From NCBI RefSeq assembly GCF_900114135.1, contig NZ_FORY01000004.1:1-64000 (forward strand): a stretch of 64,000 nt of DNA, in the 5' to 3' direction. Shown in pieces: positions 1-9,460 of the stretch (its first letter is position 1; the number at the start of each line of letters is the position of its first letter). Source of the DNA: Celeribacter halophilus (lineage in GTDB: Bacteria > Pseudomonadota > Alphaproteobacteria > Rhodobacterales > Rhodobacteraceae). The notes beneath the pieces are model-generated. The model was not told where the DNA came from and made no database searches. It saw nothing but the letters and a program-made list of their open reading frames with translations. The position numbers and the translations under genes were made by a program.

Positions 1-518
1 GGACAGGAACTGAACGAACTGCTCTGCTGCGCGATCCCGCTCTGCGTTACACTCACCGGCGTAAATGACACCGGGCGAGAAGAGCCAAGCTCTCCGTTTC
101 TATACTGCCGCCGCCAAGTGGTCAGAAGCGAGCGGCAAATACCATGCCGCCGAGCTGTCGCGGTCACCTGTCGGTGACCAACAAAGCTTTCCTCCACAAT
201 GCGTAGTTTGTCATCATCAGACCAGGACCGACGGCGAACGCCATCGGTCGCGGAAAGAACTTCAATTTGGGAACAGTTGATAAAGTCGGACATAAGGTCG
301 GACTTACCATCGGAGCCAAGCCCTGTTCAGACGGCCCTCGCCGGAGCATTACCAATGTTCATTCCAGAACTTCGATAGAAAAGGCAGGAAGTGCGAAGAC
401 TTCCATCTATCGTAGCGCTTTCTGCCTTTTCTGGGGCGACTATTGCCATCATACACTTTTCAGTGGTTTTCGAGTAAAGCTTCTCATAGCCTTCCATTTA
501 CGTATTTTGAGGCCCAGT
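1..518. other. left-edge region without a supported gene
   Basis: No reading frame here has a recognisable family motif together with a plausible start. A plus-strand frame open from base 1 to about 170 could be the tail of a gene cut by the window edge, but its translation is not recognised. Around 378-430 there is an imperfect hairpin followed by CCTTTT, which may end transcription arriving from the left. The promoter of the methyltransferase operon should lie between that hairpin and 518. Confidence 0.4.
378..430 (+). terminator. weak terminator-like hairpin before the methyltransferase gene
   Basis: AAAAGGCAG near 379-387 can pair with CTGCCTTTT near 422-430. An inner hairpin, GGAAGT with ACTTCC, lies between the arms. 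The arms are imperfect and the T-run is only four bases, so a structured leader of the downstream operon is as likely as a terminator. Confidence 0.3.
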
Positions 519-3209
519 ATGAACCCTACCGAAATTTATGACGCATTGGCGGAGATTGCCGCCGAACCTTTTGACGCCACCGAATTCCCCTTCGCCTTTG
601 CGGCCGCCACCGATGGCGCCAAGGCGGCGATCTCCAAGCTGCGGAGCGGGTCGACCAACAAGTCCGACCTTCCCGGCGGAGTGCTGTTCGGCAAGAAGTT
701 CCACTTCGCCCCCGCGCTGGCGGGGATGACCGATGTCACGCTGGACCAGCTGCACAGCTCGAAGAAGACCAAGACCTCGAAGCCCGCGATCCTGATCGCA
801 ACGGATGGCGAGATGATCTCGGCAGAGCATCCGGCCTCGGGCGACACACTGCACTGCCGTTTCGATGAGCTTGGCGACAACTTCGGGTTCTTCCTGCCCG
901 CTGCGGGCAAGGAGCGTTACCGCGCGGTCGAAGAAAATCCCGTCGACGTCAAAGCGACCGGCAAGCTGGCTCGGCTTTATGACACTCTGACCAAAGCCAA
1001 CCCAGACTGGGGCTGCGACGAACGTCGGCACGAGATGAACCAGCTGATGATGCGGCTGATCTTCTGCATGTTTGCCGAAGACGTCGGTATCTTCCCTGAC
1101 AACCAGTTCTCGCGCCTGCTGTTCACCCATGCGGGCGACAAGGGCGAGGAAGCGCGCGAAACCATCATCGCGGCCTTCCGGGCAATGAACCAAGCGAAAG
1201 ACAAGCGCGATGGCCTGCCCGCGTGGACGGGCGAGCTGGAGTACGTCAACGGCGGGCTCTTTGCGGGCACCATCGATGCGCCGCGCTTTGATGCCGTGGC
1301 CTTCCGCTATCTGCGTGAGGCCTGCGACCTGAACTGGCGCGAGATCAACCCGGATATCTTCGGCTCGATGATCCAGTCGGTGGCGGACCCGAAGCAGCGT
1401 TCGGAACTGGGGATGCACTACACCTCGGTGCCGAACATCATGAAGGTGATCGGGCCGCTGTTCCTTGATGATCTTGATGCCGAGATTCACAAGGCATGGG
1501 ACCGCGCCAAAGGGCTGCAACAGGTGCTGGACCGGATGTCGCGCATCCGCGTGTTCGACCCGGCTTGCGGTTCGGGCAACTTCCTTGTCGTGTCTTATCG
1601 CGAACTACGGGCGCGCGAGACGCGCATCCTGCGGCGGCTGGAAGAACTGATCGGCCCCGGGTCGCTGACCATGTTCTCGGCCATCTCGATCAGCCATTTC
1701 TATGGGATCGAGATCGCGGATTTCGCCGCCGAAACCGCCAAGCTGGCGCTGTTCATCGCCGAGTATCAGGCCAATGCCAGCTTTGCCGAGATTTTTGGGC
1801 GACGCCCTGCTGCGCTGCCCTTGAAGGATGCGGCGCATATCCGCACGGGGAATTCGCTTCGGATCAACTGGGCGGAAGTCTGCTCGCCTCCTGGTGAAGG
1901 CGAAGACGTGTTCATTGTGGGTAATCCACCGTTCGCTGGCTCTACCTATCAGACTGCCGATCAAAAAGATGATATGCGCGAGCTTCTTTCCGGTCACTTC
2001 AAAACGTTCAAAGATCTCGATTACGTCATATGCTGGTTCTTCCTGGCCGCCCGATATTTGCGATCAAACAATGCATCGGCAGCTTTTGTGGCAACCAACT
2101 CAATATGCCAAGGACAGTCAGTCCCTATGTTTTGGGGCAATACCCTGTCGGAGAACTTCCAAATCCAATTCGCACACCGACCGTTCAAGTGGACCAACAA
2201 TGCCGCAAAGAACGCAGCGGTTCTCTGCGTCGTTGTTGGAATCTCCGCTGGAAATAATCGTAAAAAGGTGATTTATGACGGAGACTTACGTGAAGAAGCC
2301 ACTTCCATCAATGGATACTTGGTCGAAGGTCCAAACGTAGCTGTCGCGGCCTCCAACTCAGCGCTCTTTAACCTTCCAAAAATGTATCGTGGTAGTGCCG
2401 CAACTGAAGGTGGAAATTTGATCCTCACGGAAACTGAGGCTCAGGATTTGTCGGAGCAGTTCCCCGAGGCCGCAAAGTTTGTTCGTAAGTTCCAGGGCTC
2501 CAAGGAGGTGGTGAGGGGCGAGATGCGTTGGTGCCTTTGGATCAAGGATGAAGACGTCGAACTTGCCTGGAGCATTCCACCCATCGCAGAGCGGCTCAGA
2601 GCTGTGGCAAAGTTCCGCGCTGCCAGTAAGAACGCGGTGACCCGCCCAGCAGCTGAAACACCGCACAGGTTTTGGTTCATCAGCGGCGAGGCTGAAAGCC
2701 ATTCCATCCTCGTTCCTCGCGTCACGTCCGAACGCCGACCTTACCTCCCTGTTGTCCGGGTTGGCGCAGATGTCATCTCATCGGACCTCAATCAGGTACT
2801 CTATGACGCCCCCGAATGGTGCATCGCGCTCATTGCATCGCGACTACATATTGTCTGGATCGGAATTGTTTGCGGAAGGTTGGAAAGCCGCTACCGCTAC
2901 TCTAATACCCTCGGCTGGAACACCTTCCCGGTGCCTAAATTCTCCGAGGATCAGCTGGAGGCACTCTCGGCCTCGGCCCGCAAAATCCTGCGCTGCCGCT
3001 ATTCTCATTATCCGGCCACAATTGCCGAACTCTATGATCCGGACAAGATGCCCGACGACCTACGCGCCGTGCATCGGGAAAACGACGATCTTTTGGAAAC
3101 CATGTATATCGGCCGCCCTTTCCGCAATGACACCGAACGGCTTGAAAAGCTCTTCAAGCTCTATGCTGCCAAGGTGAAGTCGCAGGATGCGAAAGGCGCG
3201 AAAGCATGA
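519..3209 (+). CDS. MmeI-like class I DNA N6-adenine methyltransferase
   Basis: This protein of about 896 residues should methylate adenine in a DNA target using S-adenosylmethionine. Motif I, FDPACGSGNF, is near residue 346 and the catalytic NPPF motif begins at residue 469. The long C-terminal half after them is the usual place for target recognition. The helical stretch before motif I (about 130-330) is typical of the COG1002/MmeI group. I chose the ATG at 519 over a longer frame from 267, because the extra N-terminus does not look coding and GAGG lies just upstream. I see no clear D-ExK nuclease motif in the N-terminus, unlike MmeI itself. This fits a separate GIY-YIG nuclease being supplied by the last gene of the operon. 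The next gene overlaps by ATGA. Confidence 0.85.
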   Translation: MNPTEIYDALAEIAAEPFDATEFPFAFAAATDGAKAAISKLRSGSTNKSDLPGGVLFGKKFHFAPALAGMTDVTLDQLHSSKKTKTSKPAILIATDGEMISAEHPASGDTLHCRFDELGDNFGFFLPAAGKERYRAVEENPVDVKATGKLARLYDTLTKANPDWGCDERRHEMNQLMMRLIFCMFAEDVGIFPDNQFSRLLFTHAGDKGEEARETIIAAFRAMNQAKDKRDGLPAWTGELEYVNGGLFAGTIDAPRFDAVAFRYLREACDLNWREINPDIFGSMIQSVADPKQRSELGMHYTSVPNIMKVIGPLFLDDLDAEIHKAWDRAKGLQQVLDRMSRIRVFDPACGSGNFLVVSYRELRARETRILRRLEELIGPGSLTMFSAISISHFYGIEIADFAAETAKLALFIAEYQANASFAEIFGRRPAALPLKDAAHIRTGNSLRINWAEVCSPPGEGEDVFIVGNPPFAGSTYQTADQKDDMRELLSGHFKTFKDLDYVICWFFLAARYLRSNNASAAFVATNSICQGQSVPMFWGNTLSENFQIQFAHRPFKWTNNAAKNAAVLCVVVGISAGNNRKKVIYDGDLREEATSINGYLVEGPNVAVAASNSALFNLPKMYRGSAATEGGNLILTETEAQDLSEQFPEAAKFVRKFQGSKEVVRGEMRWCLWIKDEDVELAWSIPPIAERLRAVAKFRAASKNAVTRPAAETPHRFWFISGEAESHSILVPRVTSERRPYLPVVRVGADVISSDLNQVLYDAPEWCIALIASRLHIVWIGIVCGRLESRYRYSNTLGWNTFPVPKFSEDQLEALSASARKILRCRYSHYPATIAELYDPDKMPDDLRAVHRENDDLLETMYIGRPFRNDTERLEKLFKLYAAKVKSQDAKGAKA

Positions 3210-3985
3210 CGACGACCTATGTGCTGTTCCAGATGTGGGGACCATTTCGCCAGTCGCTGATCGACGGGCACCTCTTCTATGTCGAACAAGCGCGGAAGCG
3301 GCTGCTCACGCAGTTTGAGAACATCGAAGCTGAGGCGGACAAAGCTTCGGATGACTGGCTCAAGGACAACAGTCACCGTTTCGATCCTGATCGAGACGAT
3401 CCGGGGAGCTTTTATGAGGCTGCAGGCGAATCCGGCATCGAGTTCTACCGCTTGCTCTCGGATATGCGTGATCAGACCCAACTGAGCGTAGTCGCGGGTA
3501 TGTACCATGAATGGGATAAGCAGCTTCGCGATTGGCTGGTCGCCGAGGTCAAACGCTGGCACCGTGGAGATATGGCCCCCGAAAAGATCTGGAAGGCGAA
3601 CTTTTCAGATCTCGCTGACCTGCTCGAAGGCCTCGGGTGGAAGATCCGTAACACGGGATATTTTAAGCTGCTGGATGCCTGCCGTCTGGTCGTCAATGTC
3701 TACAAGCATGGCAAAGGGACGTCACTGGACGATCTGAAGCAAAGTTTCCCCGAATATCTCCCTGACCCGAATGCAGGGACGCGCCTTGCATGGGCTTCGA
3801 TCGATTTCCTTGATCATACAGATCTGAAAGTCAGCGATGTCCAATTTCAGGCGTTCTCTGATGCCATCGTATCTTTCTGGAAGGACGTGCCCGAGAACAT
3901 TTCTGAGCCTGATGTTACCAGCGTACCAGCTTGGTTCGAGAAGGCGATACTGAAAGATCGTGCTGAAAAGGCAGGTGCAAAATGA
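3206..3985 (+). CDS. hypothetical protein of the methyltransferase-helicase operon
   Basis: A soluble, mostly helical-looking protein of 259 residues with no signal peptide or membrane span. I do not recognise the family. A segment near residues 155-170 reads LVVNVYKHGKG, which resembles the N-x3-H part of some HEPN-like helical domains, but the preceding Arg of the RNase motif is not evident, so this is only a hint. The start overlaps the methyltransferase stop (ATGA) and the end overlaps the next start in the same way, so it is translationally coupled and probably part of the same system. It could be a specificity or adaptor subunit, or a partner of the HEPN protein that follows. Confidence 0.75.
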   Translation: MTTTYVLFQMWGPFRQSLIDGHLFYVEQARKRLLTQFENIEAEADKASDDWLKDNSHRFDPDRDDPGSFYEAAGESGIEFYRLLSDMRDQTQLSVVAGMYHEWDKQLRDWLVAEVKRWHRGDMAPEKIWKANFSDLADLLEGLGWKIRNTGYFKLLDACRLVVNVYKHGKGTSLDDLKQSFPEYLPDPNAGTRLAWASIDFLDHTDLKVSDVQFQAFSDAIVSFWKDVPENISEPDVTSVPAWFEKAILKDRAEKAGAK

Positions 3986-4809
3986 CCGATCAGAATGGGT
4001 CGCAAAAAACAAGCGAGGCGGCGCCCGAAGGCCCGCCTCATGATCTTGTCCGCAGGAGGGGCCAAAAGCCTGCCGAAGCACCTAAGGGCAACCTCACCAC
4101 GTCTCACACCTCATTAGATAGCGATAAGAGCCATATCAATCAAGTGCCGAGTCTCACAGATCTTACCATTCAGAAGTTACTAACCGAGTCCCTGAGCGAG
4201 CGAAGGCTCCAGCGGTATGCGCCCGCCGCTGGCGACGCAGGTGTGGCACGCGAGGACATCTACCTGTGGAACTGCGACCTTGCGGATGCATTCCAGTTCG
4301 CTCTCCACATGGCTGAAATCACTTGCCGCAACAGCATTCACTCCGCCTTGCTCTACAAAGGCGATAGGTGGTTTGAGGACAGCACATTCAGGAAGCTCCT
4401 GGACGGCCCACGATTGAACGATCTCGATATGGCTCTGGCAGACGAGCGTGCTCAGCATGCCGAAAGCTTTGACACGCATCACCTCGTTTCCGCATTGTCT
4501 TTTGGATTCTGGGAGCATCTGACGACCAAGCGTTTTAAACGATACCTGTTTCCAAAGGGCTTTCAGAAAAACTTCAAGCACGCCCCTTGGAAAGCCGAGC
4601 TAGACGAGTTGCATGACCTGATCGAGAGCGTTCGTCGCTGGCGCAACCGTATTGCTCACCACAACGCGGTCTTCGACAAGGGGCCGTCAGCAAAATACCA
4701 AGACGCTCTCACTTTGATCTCTTGGTCATCGCCCGCATTGGAGACTTGGGTTGCTGGCCGCTGCAGGGTCAACCAAATCATCAACGCACGACCAAGAGGT
4801 AAAGAGTAA
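3982..4809 (+). CDS. HEPN/Abi-like protein
   Basis: A protein of 275 residues. The first 60 are polar and probably disordered. The rest resembles the Abi_2/AbiD-F type of abortive-infection proteins: it contains LSFGFWEHL near residue 172 and RRWRNRIAHH near 218-228. The latter fits the R-x4-H signature of HEPN ribonucleases (R-N-R-I-A-H). Such proteins usually cut RNA and stop growth when phage is sensed. The gene overlaps its upstream neighbour by ATGA and ends one base before the helicase start codon. Its place inside a modification operon suggests a fail-safe toxin or guard. The HEPN motif is seen; the RNase activity and guard role are inferred. Confidence 0.75.
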   Translation: MTDQNGSQKTSEAAPEGPPHDLVRRRGQKPAEAPKGNLTTSHTSLDSDKSHINQVPSLTDLTIQKLLTESLSERRLQRYAPAAGDAGVAREDIYLWNCDLADAFQFALHMAEITCRNSIHSALLYKGDRWFEDSTFRKLLDGPRLNDLDMALADERAQHAESFDTHHLVSALSFGFWEHLTTKRFKRYLFPKGFQKNFKHAPWKAELDELHDLIESVRRWRNRIAHHNAVFDKGPSAKYQDALTLISWSSPALETWVAGRCRVNQIINARPRGKE

Positions 4810-4810
4810 G

Positions 4811-6886
4811 ATGGTTCAGATGGTCAATGTCACCTATGGCACCTCCAAGGCGACGACGAACGCACTTGGTCAGCGCCCGATGCAGGCCCGTACCTATGCC
4901 GCGCGCGCTGCGCAGTTCCTGCTGCTGAAGGCGCCGCCCGCAGCAGGCAAAAGCCGTGCGCTGATGTTCGTGGCGCTCGACAAGCTGCGCCATCAGGGGC
5001 TGGAAAAGGTGATCGTCTGTGTACCGGAGACCTCGATCGGCGGCTCGTTCCGCTCGACCGATCTGACCAGCTATGGGTTTGAGGCGGATTGGGAGGTCGA
5101 TGACCGCTGGAACCTCTGCCTGACCGGCGAGGATGCCGAGAAGAAGAAGGTTAAGGCGTTTCAGGCGTTCATGGAGAGCGATGCCAAGGCGCTGGTTTGT
5201 ACCCATGCCACCTTCCGCTTCGGCTTTGACGAGGTGATCAAGACCAAGGGGATCGAGGTCTTCGACAGCTGCTTCATCGCCATCGACGAATTCCACCATG
5301 TGTCGTCCTCGGACAACAACCGGCTGGGGGTTATCCTTCGTAGCCTGATCTCCCGCGCGCAATGCCATGTGATGGCCATGACAGGCAGCTATTTCCGCGG
5401 CGATGCCGATCCGGTACTTCGCCCCGAGGACGAAGACCGTTTCGCCAAGATCACCTACAGCTATTACGAGCAACTAGAGGGCTACGCCTGGCTAAAGGCG
5501 CTCGGAATCAACTACGAGTTTTACAAGGGGAAATACGTCAACGGACTGCCAGGCGTGCTGGATCCTGAGCAGAAAACGATCATCCACATCCCGCACCGCG
5601 GATCGTCTGAAGCGTTCGATGACAAGTTCAACGAGGTGGGCATGATCCTAGACCTGCTGGGCAACCATGAGGGCCGCGAACCCGAGACGGGGTTTGATCT
5701 GGTGCGCAGGCCTGATGGTAGGCTGCTGAAAATAGCGGACCTGGTGGATGACGGGCCGGGCCGCGATATCGTGAAGGCTGCGCTGTCACGCGAGATCAAG
5801 GGACCGGATGGGAAGCGCGACGACGTGGCTGACCGAGCCAAGGTTGACATCATTATCGCCCTAGGGATGGCAAAGGAAGGGTTCGACTGGGTCTGGTGTG
5901 AACACGCGCTGACAATCGGCTATCGGTCGTCCCTGGTCGAGATCGTGCAGATCATCGGGCGAGCGACGCGCGATGCGCCGGGCAAGCCACGCGCGCTGTT
6001 CACGAACCTCGTTGCCGAACCTGGCGTGGAAACAGGAATCGTGAGCGATGCCGTGAACGACATGCTCAAGGCGATCTCTGGGTCGCTGCTAATGGAGCAG
6101 GTGCTAGCCCCTAATTTCAAATTCTACCGGCGCGAAGATGGCGACGTGCGTGCGCCGATGGGAACTGATGTCGAGGGCAATATAACAATCGGCATCAAGG
6201 GGTTGATCGAACCGCCCACGGATCGCTCACGCGAGATCTGTGAGAAGGACATGAACGACCTGATGGCAACGGCCTACCAGGAGATGGATCGACGGGTGCT
6301 GTCGCCCGATACCGCCCCCGAGGTTGCCACGCAATTAGTGCTGACAGATATCATCGAGAAGCGCTATGAAACGCTGGATGCCGAGGAAACGGAGTCCGTA
6401 CGCCAGCATCTCGCGGCTCACATGAACGTTCTGACGCTAGCGCGGAAGGAGACCGAACGCAGTATTGTCGAGGGACAGTCCACTTTGAGTGGCACACCTC
6501 AGAAGTCTAGTGATGACGAGGATGCCGACGAATCTGCCTGCGCGCCGAATACCCTGCTAGAAATGGTTCGGAAGTTCATCAATGTTCGAGATATCGACAT
6601 CGAGCTGATCGACAGCGTGAACACCTTCCAGGAGCGTTTCGAGGTCGCATCGAAATCGATGAACTCTGAGCTGCTGTCGCATGTCCAGTCAGCTATGGTT
6701 GCCCTGCGCGTGAACATGACCGGTGATGAGGCCAGAACACTATGGCCCCGCATCAAGGCATTCCGCGCCACTGAGGGGTGTGAGCCGAATGTCCACTCCG
6801 CCAACCCGCTTGAAAAGCGTATGGCTGAGGCGCTTGCCTGGCTGAAGGCCGAGAAGGCCAAGCGGCTGCGTGAGGGGGGCCTATGA
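4811..6886 (+). CDS. SF2 DEAD/DEAH-type helicase
   Basis: A superfamily 2 helicase or translocase of about 691 residues. Motif I is APPAAGKS near residue 40, motif II is IDEFHH near 158, motif III is MTGS near 195, and motif VI is QIIGRATR near 380. The C-terminal 300 residues are not recognised and may contact partners. The start at 4811 directly follows the previous stop and has AAGAG upstream; a frame extending back to 4751 overlaps the previous gene and lacks support. It ends in ATGA overlap with the nuclease gene. In the operon it probably supplies ATP-driven DNA remodelling or translocation to the nuclease, as in type I, III and ISP restriction systems. Confidence 0.85.
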   Translation: MVQMVNVTYGTSKATTNALGQRPMQARTYAARAAQFLLLKAPPAAGKSRALMFVALDKLRHQGLEKVIVCVPETSIGGSFRSTDLTSYGFEADWEVDDRWNLCLTGEDAEKKKVKAFQAFMESDAKALVCTHATFRFGFDEVIKTKGIEVFDSCFIAIDEFHHVSSSDNNRLGVILRSLISRAQCHVMAMTGSYFRGDADPVLRPEDEDRFAKITYSYYEQLEGYAWLKALGINYEFYKGKYVNGLPGVLDPEQKTIIHIPHRGSSEAFDDKFNEVGMILDLLGNHEGREPETGFDLVRRPDGRLLKIADLVDDGPGRDIVKAALSREIKGPDGKRDDVADRAKVDIIIALGMAKEGFDWVWCEHALTIGYRSSLVEIVQIIGRATRDAPGKPRALFTNLVAEPGVETGIVSDAVNDMLKAISGSLLMEQVLAPNFKFYRREDGDVRAPMGTDVEGNITIGIKGLIEPPTDRSREICEKDMNDLMATAYQEMDRRVLSPDTAPEVATQLVLTDIIEKRYETLDAEETESVRQHLAAHMNVLTLARKETERSIVEGQSTLSGTPQKSSDDEDADESACAPNTLLEMVRKFINVRDIDIELIDSVNTFQERFEVASKSMNSELLSHVQSAMVALRVNMTGDEARTLWPRIKAFRATEGCEPNVHSANPLEKRMAEALAWLKAEKAKRLREGGL

Positions 6887-8103
6887 TGGCGCGCCCCAGT
6901 TTGGATGACATTTTCGCGGAAGACGACGAATTCGGCCTGTTGGATGTCAAACCTCGTACGGGGCGCGGTGGTCCGTCGCAGGATAGTGGCGTCGCCGCCT
7001 TGCTCGAAGTCACGGCCTTCTATGAGCGGCATTCGCATCTTCCTGATCCGGACGCATTAGATCACGACGAGATGCGCCTTGGCGCGATCTGGGACACCGT
7101 GAAGCTGGCACCCACCGATCAGATGCGGGCTGTGGATCGTTTAGGCCTACTGGGCGAAGATTCTGCTCCCACGCCGCACTCATGGCAAGATGACCCGGTC
7201 GACGCTGATATCCCCGATAGTTTGGATGACATCTTCGCTGAGGACGATCTTGATGTTGATGCGTCACTGATCAGTCTCAAGCACACCACGCCCTCCGCCG
7301 AACGCCATGTTCCAGATCATCGCGCCGACTTCGTGCCCTGTCAGGATTTCGAGCGGTTTCGGGAGCGTTTCGAGACGGTGCAGCGCGGTCTGGAAGCAGG
7401 TGAACGCCAAGCATACCCGGTAAGGAAATGGTCGGTGATCGAGCCGATCGAAGGGGACTTCTTCATCAGGAACGGTTTGCTCGCCATGATAGCTGAGAAG
7501 TCAGAAATGACCACCCGTGGCGGCACGCGCGACCATCGGCTTCGCGTCATCTTTTCAAACGGCACAGAGAGCGACCCGCTCATGTCGTCATTCCGAAAAT
7601 CCCTAAACGATGACAAAACAGCACGTATAGTTCAAAAGGTTGGTCTAGGTCCGCTCGATCCAGAATGGGAGGGTGATCGGCTGAAATTGTCGGGCACGAT
7701 CTACGTTGCGCGCTCCCAATCGGACAATCCCGAAATCAAAAGTCAGCGCATGATCTTACACAAGATCGGCGTAACCAGTCAGGACGTTGCCCGCCGTGTT
7801 GCAGATGCTAGAAATGATCCGACATTTCTCTTGGCTCCGGTGGAAATTGTCGCAACATACAGTCTGCAAAACCTATCGCGCAGCAAAGTCGAGAACCTTC
7901 TACATCGTTTTTTCGCAGCCGCTCGCCCTGCCGAGCTCTTCGTAACCGATCGTTTCGGAAAGAAGGTTTTTCCAAAAGAGTGGTTCTACGTCCTTCCTGA
8001 TCATGTAGGTCAAGCCGTAAAATTGATCGAAGATGGTACACTACATCTGCATAGGTACGATGTCGAAAGTCAGAAAATCCTCCCTTTAGAAAAGACAAGC
8101 TGA
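6883..8103 (+). CDS. GIY-YIG (T5orf172-type) nuclease
   Basis: A 406-residue protein whose C-terminal third fits the T5orf172 branch of GIY-YIG nucleases. IYVARS near residue 272 corresponds to the GIY strand and HKIGVT near 296 to the YIG strand. A conserved Glu in KVENLLH and the end motif EWFYV follow. The N-terminal 150 residues are acidic and contain the same block, SLDDIFAEDD, twice, near residues 6 and 113, which looks like a linear docking motif. The start overlaps the helicase stop (ATGATG). As the only recognisable nuclease of the operon it is the likely restriction effector. Confidence 0.8.
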   Translation: MMARPSLDDIFAEDDEFGLLDVKPRTGRGGPSQDSGVAALLEVTAFYERHSHLPDPDALDHDEMRLGAIWDTVKLAPTDQMRAVDRLGLLGEDSAPTPHSWQDDPVDADIPDSLDDIFAEDDLDVDASLISLKHTTPSAERHVPDHRADFVPCQDFERFRERFETVQRGLEAGERQAYPVRKWSVIEPIEGDFFIRNGLLAMIAEKSEMTTRGGTRDHRLRVIFSNGTESDPLMSSFRKSLNDDKTARIVQKVGLGPLDPEWEGDRLKLSGTIYVARSQSDNPEIKSQRMILHKIGVTSQDVARRVADARNDPTFLLAPVEIVATYSLQNLSRSKVENLLHRFFAAARPAELFVTDRFGKKVFPKEWFYVLPDHVGQAVKLIEDGTLHLHRYDVESQKILPLEKTS

Positions 8104-8418
8104 GATTACCGCATTCTATTGTTTTAATAGGGCAACGATCTGCCATTCGTTGGGCTTATTGTGAACTGCAGCAATGCGAAAATAGCAGCCGTTGCAAAGT
8201 CGCCTGCCTGGGAAACATGTTGTGGCAAGGACGGCCCTTAGCTGCCTTTGAGAGGGCGCCACCCTTCCGCGCTGCAGCGTTTTCAGAGCCGAAATTCGTG
8301 GACGCGCCATTAAATCTACCTACAAGCACCTTGGATATGCTTGGTTCAACCTTCCTAACCCTTTTTCTGCGTGGTAGTGAGTGTCGGCTCAGATCTAATA
8401 TTCTGGAGAGGTTGATTT
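8104..8418. other. gap between nuclease operon and cyclase-like gene
   Basis: About 315 bases with no gene that I can support. Short frames on both strands (for example minus 8116-8310) have no family features. The cyclase-like gene probably has its own promoter here; its ATG at 8419 has GGAGAGG about 10 bases upstream. Confidence 0.4.
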
Positions 8419-9309
8419 ATGAGAGAGTACAATGGGGCGGTACTATTTGTAGACATCCTAGGCATCAGTGCATTGACGACGTCGTCCGCGCCCATAGTCA
8501 TCGAGCAAGACTTCAAGGCACTAGCCCCGCGCTCGAAGAAAACAGGTGGCAATCAACTGTTTTGCGCTCGGTTGTTATCAGTATTTCGAAAAAACCTTCT
8601 CCAATGCCAAAAGAAAGGATTGAAGATAGCACAACTGTCGGATTGTGCGTTTCTATGGGCGGAGGATGTGAGCTTGGTGGTCAAAGCCGCTAAGGTTCTA
8701 TTTGAGAAAAATTCTGAAACCGGGGTTTTCGCTAGAGGTGGTATGACTTTTGGGCAAATTATTGAGCCAGAGAAAACAAACCGTAGTTTGGGTCAGTTCA
8801 TTTGTGGAAACGCGGTTACGAGGGCAGCCCAACTTGAGGGTTCAGGAAAAGGTTCCCGCATCTTCATTGATAGGGAAATTGGTGGGCGCCATATTCAGGG
8901 CATCTCCCCAAGTGCATTTGAGGGGCTTGCTAATCCCGCGGACTACCGGGTGATTGATGAGTTTACCTGGTTCTCATGTCCGAGAAGTTTTGAGACTCGA
9001 TCTGAGAACTTGGAAAGGTTGAGGGCTCTTTTGGCTCTTCTTATTCGGTTTCAACATTCTCCCGCTTTTCGTTGGAATGCGGCATCTAAGCCGGGATTGA
9101 TCCATTTAGGCGCTACTATTGAGCGGCTGACAGTCACTGCGCGCCAGCTATGCGAAGAGTTGGAAGTACGTTTGCCGCAGCACACCTTTCAATCTTCGGA
9201 ATTGTTCCAAGAACTTTACGAAGAAAGCTGGCACTCAGAGGCGGAGTATCGGAAAAAATGTGTTCGGTTTGATAAACACTGGAACAGGGCAGTTTCAGAC
9301 CAGAAATGA
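8419..9309 (+). CDS. class III nucleotide-cyclase-like protein (Pycsar-cyclase-like)
   Basis: A 296-residue protein resembling the single-domain cyclases of the Pycsar defence group. The first strand carries LFVDILG with a candidate metal Asp at residue 12. A second candidate metal Asp is at residue 75 in QLSDCAF. ARGGMTFG follows near 105 and GNAVTRAAQLE near 130-140 matches the dimerisation-arm motif. The Asn and Arg that usually stabilise the transition state in that motif appear to be Thr and Gln, so activity is uncertain. PycC enzymes make cCMP or cUMP and sit next to a TIR or membrane effector; none is adjacent here. The gene converges on herA. Family membership is inferred from motifs only. 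Confidence 0.6.
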   Translation: MREYNGAVLFVDILGISALTTSSAPIVIEQDFKALAPRSKKTGGNQLFCARLLSVFRKNLLQCQKKGLKIAQLSDCAFLWAEDVSLVVKAAKVLFEKNSETGVFARGGMTFGQIIEPEKTNRSLGQFICGNAVTRAAQLEGSGKGSRIFIDREIGGRHIQGISPSAFEGLANPADYRVIDEFTWFSCPRSFETRSENLERLRALLALLIRFQHSPAFRWNAASKPGLIHLGATIERLTVTARQLCEELEVRLPQHTFQSSELFQELYEESWHSEAEYRKKCVRFDKHWNRAVSDQK

Positions 9310-9460
9310 CGGCCCACAGCGGACGCTCATCCTCACCTGACGACGCTGCAATGCGGCCCGTCGAAGCTGCCGCCGCGCGCTTGAGCGCAAAATCACAGCA
9401 CAAGCGGTCTCACACTCGGCGGGGCAAAACTGCCTAAAAGACCAGCCATTCTCATGCCTT

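Noticed and set aside
267-518. N-terminal extension of the methyltransferase by 84 codons
   Set aside because: The extension crosses the hairpin at 378-430, has no family similarity, and ATG 519 has a better context.
498-1520. 340-codon minus-strand frame opposite the methyltransferase
   Set aside because: The opposite strand carries clear methyltransferase motifs; this frame has none and is a shadow.
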